DNA from: Metabacillus_B sp050107715
Lineage (GTDB): Bacteria > Bacillota > Bacilli > Bacillales > Bacillaceae
Length of the DNA: 64,000 nucleotides
NCBI RefSeq assembly: GCF_050107715.1
Contig: NZ_JBNILN010000004.1
Location: 62,001 to 126,000 of the forward strand
Direction: 5' to 3'
Within the stretch, counting starts at the first letter, position 1; every line of letters starts with the position of its first letter. The position numbers were made by a program, and so were the translations under genes. Positions 58,896 to 64,000 of the stretch are shown here, in pieces. The notes under the pieces were generated by a model that was not told the origin of the DNA, searched no databases, and worked only from the letters and a program-made list of their open reading frames with translations.

Positions 58896-61245
58896 ACGAG
58901 CTCATTTCATCATATTGTGTCTTACTCATCAATACTTCACGCGGTTTGCTCCCCTCATAAGGTCCTACTACACCGCGTTCTTCCATTGCATCAATCAGTC
59001 TTGCGGCTCTTGTGTACCCCACACGGAACCTTCTTTGGATCATAGAAACGGATGCTGTCTGCATATCGATCACAAGCTGGACGGCTTCCTCATACAAATC
59101 ATCATTTACTTCTCCTGCTGTTTCAGCCGTTTCAGAGGGAATCATATTCTCCTGATATTGGGCTTTCTGTTGAGAAATTACGAAATCCACGACCTCTTCC
59201 ACTTCGTCATCGGACAAGAAGGCTCCCTGGACACGAACTGGTTTAGATGCTCCAGTAGGCAGAAACAGCATGTCCCCTCTTCCCAGAAGCTTTTCAGCTC
59301 CCCCCATGTCGAGGATGGTTCTGGAGTCTGTCATGGAGGATACACTAAAGGCGATCCTTGAAGGAATATTTGCCTTTATGACTCCTGTAATGACATCCAC
59401 AGATGGGCGCTGCGTTGCAATGATCAAGTGAATCCCTGCAGCCCTTGCCATCTGCGACAGCCGGGTTATGGAGTCTTCCACATCAGAGGAGGCAACCATC
59501 ATTAAGTCTGCAAGCTCATCTACAATGACAACGATATAAGGAAGCTCCGGCTGTTTTTCTCCATCCTCGGCGTTTACTCTTCTAATATTGTCATTATAGC
59601 CTTCAATATTTCTCGTACCAGTATGAGAAAATAGCTCATACCTTCTCTCCATCTCATTGACCACTTTTTTCAGCGCCTGAGAGGCTTTTTTCGGATCCGT
59701 CACAACCGGTGCCAGGAGATGGGGAATTCCATTGTAAACGTTTAGTTCGACCATTTTAGGATCGATCATCATCATCTTTACTTCATGTGGCTTCGCCCGC
59801 ATCAGAATGCTCGTGATGATCCCGTTGATGCATACGCTTTTTCCGCTTCCTGTCGCGCCGGCTACGAGTAAATGAGGCATTTTGTTCATCTCGGCGAGAA
59901 CTGCTTCACCAGAAATGTCACGTCCCAAGCCGATGAGAAGCTTTGCATCCGGGCGGTCCTTCCCATTATGTTCGATGACCTCCCGCAGTGAGACCATAGC
60001 CACCTCTGAATTCGGAACTTCAATGCCAATCGCAGATTTTCCGGGAATCGGTGCTTCGATCCGGATATCTTTAGCGGCTAACGCCAGGGCCAGATCGTCG
60101 CTAAGGTTAACAATCCGGCTTACTTTCACGCCCGTGTCCGGATAAACCTCATATTTCGTTACCGCCGGTCCAAGGTGTACTTGAGTCACTTTGGCCTTTA
60201 CGCCAAAGCTTTGAAACGTGCGTTCAAGCTTTCTGGCATTTTCATAAATATTTTTCTTATCCGTCTGCTGGCCATTATGCTTTGGCTGATTAAGAAGGGA
60301 AACCGGCGGAAGCTTATAGTCTTTGTTCTCGACTTCCGTAAACCGGATCTGAATAGGAGGAGCAAGGTCAGGTTCATCCTCAGGAGCACTGTTTTTTTGA
60401 ACAGCCTTTTCGGTTTCCGGCTCCTGCGGCGGCTGCACGGCCTCTACCCTGTCCGCAAAGCTTGAAATGATCGGCTCCGCATTTTCATGAAAGTCCTGAT
60501 CCCCTTCATAAGGCTTCGTGGCTTCCATATCTTTTTGCTCATCGCGGGACCTTTGAGTCTTTCTTTGTCCTTGAGCAGATGAGCTCTTTCTTTTTTTCTT
60601 TTTAAAGGATCCCGGCAGCTGTTTCATATCATGTAAAAATGCTGAAAATTGTCTTTTGAAAAAGGAAAATACCGGTCCGAAAATCTTAAATAGCGTCTCC
60701 TGCAGAGATTTATCGGTAATAAGCAGGATGCCGGCTACAATCATCCCTGCTGCGATAAGCTTTGATCCAGCCGCAGCAAAGAGGAAATAAGAGGCTGCGA
60801 ATAAAAGGGCTCCAATCATTCCTCCCCCCAGGTCCCGGGAAGCTGTTTCGCCTTTTATTTCCATCATATATAATTCCCATGTATTGCGAATCACACTGGA
60901 GGATCCTGCCTCACCTCTGGCAAGCACATTTTCAAACAGCCCAACATGAGTCAGCAGAAGAACGGCTGCTGTAATTAAATAGGCTCCGATCATCCTCCTT
61001 GAAGAATAAGGCGGCCTTTTTTTGTACCAGAACACGTAAATTCCAGCTGCTGCTAGCGCGAGCAGCGAGAGAATATACCACTCGCCAGCAAAAAAGCGGA
61101 AAAACTGAACGATACTTGAACCAGCTGCGCCAAGCTTTGCCATGGCAATAACCGCTGCAGCAGTCAAGCCCAATCCAATCAGCTCATATTTAAAAACCGG
61201 TTTGGAGGAAGCTTTTTTCTTTTGTCTTGTTTTCTTTTTTGCCAT
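58894..61245 (-). CDS. spoIIIE: DNA translocase SpoIIIE (FtsK family)
   Basis: A 783-residue septal DNA pump that moves the chromosome into the forespore. Order: four transmembrane helices (about 20-190), a charged linker, the motor alpha-beta domains with Walker A GATGSGKSV and Walker B IVVIVDELADLM, and the C-terminal gamma winged helix that reads SRS sequences (RFRVGYTRAARLIDAMEERG). The start at 61245 has AGGTGATC upstream. In this position relative to ymfC and tepA it is spoIIIE rather than the soluble paralogue sftA. Length matches the family. Confidence 0.96.
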   Translation of the reverse strand: MAKKKTRQKKKASSKPVFKYELIGLGLTAAAVIAMAKLGAAGSSIVQFFRFFAGEWYILSLLALAAAGIYVFWYKKRPPYSSRRMIGAYLITAAVLLLTHVGLFENVLARGEAGSSSVIRNTWELYMMEIKGETASRDLGGGMIGALLFAASYFLFAAAGSKLIAAGMIVAGILLITDKSLQETLFKIFGPVFSFFKRQFSAFLHDMKQLPGSFKKKKRKSSSAQGQRKTQRSRDEQKDMEATKPYEGDQDFHENAEPIISSFADRVEAVQPPQEPETEKAVQKNSAPEDEPDLAPPIQIRFTEVENKDYKLPPVSLLNQPKHNGQQTDKKNIYENARKLERTFQSFGVKAKVTQVHLGPAVTKYEVYPDTGVKVSRIVNLSDDLALALAAKDIRIEAPIPGKSAIGIEVPNSEVAMVSLREVIEHNGKDRPDAKLLIGLGRDISGEAVLAEMNKMPHLLVAGATGSGKSVCINGIITSILMRAKPHEVKMMMIDPKMVELNVYNGIPHLLAPVVTDPKKASQALKKVVNEMERRYELFSHTGTRNIEGYNDNIRRVNAEDGEKQPELPYIVVIVDELADLMMVASSDVEDSITRLSQMARAAGIHLIIATQRPSVDVITGVIKANIPSRIAFSVSSMTDSRTILDMGGAEKLLGRGDMLFLPTGASKPVRVQGAFLSDDEVEEVVDFVISQQKAQYQENMIPSETAETAGEVNDDLYEEAVQLVIDMQTASVSMIQRRFRVGYTRAARLIDAMEERGVVGPYEGSKPREVLMSKTQYDEMSS

Positions 61246-61322
61246 ATGATCACCTGTCATCAATCATAAAATTCGCATGCCCCGGTCCCGCAAAAGCTGA
61301 CCTCGCCTGCATAAATGAAGAA

Positions 61323-61345
61323 AGCAGCCATTGCAAAAGGCTGCT
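61323..61345 (-). terminator. ylzJ terminator
   Basis: A perfect 7-bp stem AGCAGCC/GGCTGCT with a 9-nt loop, followed on the minus strand by TTCTTCATTT; moderate. Confidence 0.6.
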
Positions 61346-61388
61346 CGTTTCCACAGGTTAAGTATACCATAAATGTACGGGTTCCTGA

Positions 61389-61613
61389 CTAAAATACCAC
61401 AAGACTTGACTTGATTTTTTGACCGGGCATACACTCGGATTGCAAATAATGATTCGGGTTGCTGCTTAGGAGCCTTACGACTTCATATGAGGCATCCGCA
61501 CAAGGGCGGACGATCATTTCCACTCCATTGACGATAGCCATTTTCTCTGCTGCCGGTTCCCTGTTATCGGTTGGAAAAATCAGCTCCTGAGGCATCATTG
61601 TATAGAGGATCAT
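61389..61613 (-). CDS. ylzJ: YlzJ-like small protein
   Basis: A 74-residue protein of the YlzJ family, recognised by MILYTMMPQELIFP and SECMPGQKIKSSLVV. Function unknown. Its start overlaps the tepA stop by 4 nt (ATGA), a coupling conserved in Bacillus. Distance to spoIIIE downstream is about 140 nt with a terminator between. Confidence 0.9.
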   Translation of the reverse strand: MILYTMMPQELIFPTDNREPAAEKMAIVNGVEMIVRPCADASYEVVRLLSSNPNHYLQSECMPGQKIKSSLVVF

Positions 61614-62383
61614 TGCAGGACCTGCTCCTGGTCATCGCTGTCTTTATTTTTCGCAATCAGCTCGTTAAGCTTTTTTATAGCAGCTCCCACTCCGCCAACA
61701 TCATCAATCAGCCCGTACTCCACCGCATCGGTTCCAACTACGTTCGTTCCGATGTCTCTTGTGAGATTTCCTTTTGAGAACATCAGCTCTTTGAATTTTT
61801 CTTCTGTAATCCCCGAGTGCTTCGTCACAAAGTTTACAACCCGGTCCTGCATTTTATCCAAATACTCAAACGTCTGCGGTACCCCGATTACCAGTCCGGT
61901 GAGTCTTACCGGATGGATCGTCATGGTAGCAGTTTCGGCTATATAGGAATGGGTACAGGAGACGGCTATCGGAACACCGATTGAATGTCCGCCTCCGAGG
62001 ACAATTGAAACGGTCGGCTTGGAGAGAGAACTTAACATCTCTGCTATGGCAAGCCCAGCCTCAACGTCTCCGCCGACTGTATTCAAGATGACAAGCAGCC
62101 CCTCAATTTTAGGGTTTTGTTCAATGGCGACAATCTGCGGAATGACATGCTCATACTTGGTCGTTTTATTTTGGGGCGGAAGCTGAATATGCCCTTCAAT
62201 CTGGCCGACAATGGTGAGACAATGAATATTTGTTTCGTGGGACATCTGGGGGATGTTGGTTTGTCCCAGCTGCTGAATTTTTTCTGCTAGAGATCCTTGC
62301 TTTTCGTCTTGTTTCTCATCCTGTTTTTCCTGTTCTCCGGATCCGCTTGAACTTTTCAGTTCCTCCTGCTCTTTGTATCCCAT
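61610..62383 (-). CDS. tepA: TepA, ClpP-like serine protease
   Basis: A 257-residue ClpP-fold protein (YmfB/TepA). The nucleophile region is VLGGGHSIGVPIA; VILNTVGGDVEAGLAIAEML is the handle region. The N-terminus has a repetitive Glu/Lys/Gln/Asp segment (EKQDEKQDEKQ). In B. subtilis TepA is linked to degradation of small acid-soluble spore proteins at outgrowth. Start at 62383 is 6 nt after GGCAGGAG; two earlier in-frame starts are less well spaced. Operon with ylzJ. Confidence 0.92.
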   Translation of the reverse strand: MGYKEQEELKSSSGSGEQEKQDEKQDEKQGSLAEKIQQLGQTNIPQMSHETNIHCLTIVGQIEGHIQLPPQNKTTKYEHVIPQIVAIEQNPKIEGLLVILNTVGGDVEAGLAIAEMLSSLSKPTVSIVLGGGHSIGVPIAVSCTHSYIAETATMTIHPVRLTGLVIGVPQTFEYLDKMQDRVVNFVTKHSGITEEKFKELMFSKGNLTRDIGTNVVGTDAVEYGLIDDVGGVGAAIKKLNELIAKNKDSDDQEQVLQ

Positions 62384-62485
62384 ATCCATCTCCTGCCTTT
62401 CAGTCATATGCTATTATTATGCAAAAACGACAGGTTTTTCATACAGGGAGGAGAAGATTTGAAACGCTTAACACCTCGCATAGCA

Positions 62486-62519
62486 AAACTCCCTTCTCAG
62501 GAAAAAGAGAAGGGAGTTT
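62486..62519 (-). terminator. terminator of the L,D-transpeptidase gene
   Basis: A perfect 13-bp stem (AAACTCCCTTCTC/GAGAAGGGAGTTT) with an 8-nt loop, 5 nt after the stop; short T-tail. Confidence 0.78.
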
Positions 62520-62523
62520 CATG

Positions 62524-63999
62524 TTAATATTTTGACAGCTCAGCTTCAGGGGTCATAATGATAACAGGTTTCTTTTCCGGATTTACCCATTTCATTATTT
62601 TTTCCGTGTCCGCTCTTGAAGCTGCCACACAGCCGGCTGTATAGCCAGAACTTCCTGCTATATGAAAAAAGATGGCCGATCCTTTATAAGGAATTCTTTC
62701 TGGATTGTAGTTGATAACAAAGCCCCTGTCGTATTGAGGAATGTCCATTCTTTCTGCACTGGCCCATTTCCCCTTTGTTTTAGAAGACTGCCACGTATTA
62801 TAAAACGTGCTCCGGCTGTCGTCTACCCATACAGAATCTGGAGCAATGCGTTTTTTAAGAAGATTTGTCTGAGGCATAGTCCCTCGGTAGAAAGCAAAAC
62901 CAAGTGTATATTTCCCTGAAGGGGTCTTTCCATCCCCTTCCTGCTTAGCGCCCATTCCATTTTTTCCTACAACCCCGTTAATAGAATAGATCCGCTTCCA
63001 TGCTCCGTTCCCTTTTTCGAAGACTTGGATGGATGCATTCCGTGAACCTGCTGTTTTATTTGTAACCAGGATAACCTGTTCAGAACTGCCGAGCCCGCTA
63101 AGCTTCTCTACATCCAGTCTGGCACGTGTGCCGGGAAGGACAGCAAAGCTGCTGCTTACATAGCCCGTCTTTCCTTTGTAGTTGATTTTGTACCAGCTGC
63201 TGTTAATTTTTGATACGACCGCCAGCATATACCCTTCATCCACAGAACCAAGCTTCTTACTGTTCCGACTAGAGCTTGAACGGATGTTAACGTATGCAGA
63301 GGCTTGATAAATCTGTTCTGCTGAAATGGAGGTTACATAAGCACTGCTTACATATGCCGTCCTTCCTTTATAGGTGATTTTATACCAGCCGCTGCCCGCC
63401 TTGGATGCATTCGCCAGAACATATCCTGCATCAGCGGAACCGAGCTTTTGACTATTCCGGCTGGGGCTTGAGCGGATGTTGACGTATGCGGAGGTCTGAT
63501 TAATCTTGCCGGATGAAATGGAGGTTACATAGGTACTGCTTACATATGCCGACTCTCCTTTGTAGCTGATTGAGTACCAGCCGCTGTCCTCCTTAGCTGC
63601 ATCTGCCAGTACATACCCCGCATCGACGGAACCAAGCTTTTGGCTATCCCGTTTTGCTGCGGAACGGATATTGACAAATGAAGTGGTTATGTAAACATCT
63701 TTGCTGGACATGCTGGCTACATAAGCGCCGCTCACATATCCGGTCTGGTTACCAAACTTGATTTTATACCAGCCACTTTCTGTTTTGGATACCCCATTTA
63801 AAGCGGACCCTTTGCTGAGCACACCGATCTTAGAATAATGAGTTCCCGGGCCTGAACGGACATTCACATTCCCGGTAGTTTGGTAGTTTGTTTCTGCTTT
63901 AGCTTCAGAATCAAATAATGGGTTAAAAGGGATGCTCATTTCTAAAATAGATACGATCAAAATAAAAGATAGTAATAGTGCTGCTGATTTTTTCGCCAA
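62524..63999 (-). CDS. secreted L,D-transpeptidase with four SH3 repeats (start may lie outside)
   Basis: At least 491 residues. A signal peptide (about 5-36, ending near AKA) is followed by four bacterial SH3 domains at about 40-97, 103-160, 166-224 and 230-287, each of the form VNVRSGPGTHYSKIG...GWYKIKF...GYVSGAYV. The C-terminal half is a YkuD-like L,D-transpeptidase with FFHIAGSSGYTAGCVAAS: the His and the GC cysteine are the catalytic residues. It probably crosslinks or remodels peptidoglycan outside the cell. The frame is open to the window edge; the TTG at 63999 has no visible ribosome binding site, so the true start may be to the right. Confidence 0.85.
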   Translation of the reverse strand: MAKKSAALLLSFILIVSILEMSIPFNPLFDSEAKAETNYQTTGNVNVRSGPGTHYSKIGVLSKGSALNGVSKTESGWYKIKFGNQTGYVSGAYVASMSSKDVYITTSFVNIRSAAKRDSQKLGSVDAGYVLADAAKEDSGWYSISYKGESAYVSSTYVTSISSGKINQTSAYVNIRSSPSRNSQKLGSADAGYVLANASKAGSGWYKITYKGRTAYVSSAYVTSISAEQIYQASAYVNIRSSSSRNSKKLGSVDEGYMLAVVSKINSSWYKINYKGKTGYVSSSFAVLPGTRARLDVEKLSGLGSSEQVILVTNKTAGSRNASIQVFEKGNGAWKRIYSINGVVGKNGMGAKQEGDGKTPSGKYTLGFAFYRGTMPQTNLLKKRIAPDSVWVDDSRSTFYNTWQSSKTKGKWASAERMDIPQYDRGFVINYNPERIPYKGSAIFFHIAGSSGYTAGCVAASRADTEKIMKWVNPEKKPVIIMTPEAELSKY

Positions 64000-64000
64000 T

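Noticed and set aside
1..64000. CRISPR array, defence island, prophage or insertion sequence
   Set aside because: No spaced short direct repeats, no cas, restriction, transposase or phage genes; the only recombinase (yneB) is a normal SOS-operon gene.

Overview
The window is a 64 kb block of core chromosome from a low-GC, endospore-forming Gram-positive bacterium of the family Bacillaceae. Evidence is the set of sporulation genes (spoVK, cotE, spoVS, spoIIIE, tepA), strong AGGAGG ribosome binding sites, frequent TTG starts, Bacillus-type LexA and GlnR/TnrA boxes, and a gene order that follows the Bacillus subtilis tkt-to-tepA segment read backwards. Almost every gene is on the minus strand; only lexA and a TRIC-type channel gene are on the plus strand. 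I see no rRNA or tRNA gene, insertion sequence, prophage, CRISPR array or recognisable defence island.

Layout from left to right. 1-2.7 kb: 5' part of tkt, then the SOS cluster ynzC, yneB, yneA and divergent lexA, with three LexA boxes. 2.8-6.3 kb: cysJI sulfite reductase operon. 6.6-8.6 kb: a MarR-nitroreductase-monooxygenase stress operon with a large operator dyad, and a Nudix gene. 8.8-13.3 kb: hflX-ynbB and glnRA with GlnR/TnrA sites. 13.4-17.5 kb: TRIC channel gene and a carbohydrate ABC importer without its own ATPase. 17.6-25.8 kb: spoVK, hfq, miaA, ymaF, mutL, mutS and cotE. 25.97-26.5 kb: a tandem array of structured intergenic repeats. 26.6-31 kb: ricA, miaB, kbl and tdh. 31.3-36.3 kb: korAB, an M19 dipeptidase, spoVS and ymdB. 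36.5-41.8 kb: rny, recA, cinA and pgsA. 41.9-47.6 kb: a rodZ-like gene and ymfK-ymfF. 47.8-52.7 kb: MarR-MMPL and MFS exporter genes. 53-58.7 kb: the nupNOPQ nucleoside importer and the GntR regulator ymfC. 58.9-64 kb: spoIIIE, ylzJ, tepA and an L,D-transpeptidase with four SH3 repeats.

Functional groups: SOS response and repair (lexA, yneA, recA, mutSL); RNA metabolism (hfq, miaA, miaB, rny, ricA, ymdB); nitrogen and sulfur assimilation (glnRA, cysJI); threonine degradation (tdh-kbl); sporulation; nucleoside and sugar uptake; envelope and efflux. Many starts were moved from the longest open frame to the codon with a proper ribosome binding site, and 11 of about 57 genes then begin with TTG.

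The most interesting unexplained structure is non-coding: the repeat array between ricA and cotE, an 82-nt element with mutually exclusive hairpins after spoVS, a long hairpin in the rny leader, and the 33-bp dyad in front of the MarR operon. I did not find a clearly new multi-gene system; the coding content is conserved Bacillaceae core plus a few accessory transport and stress operons.
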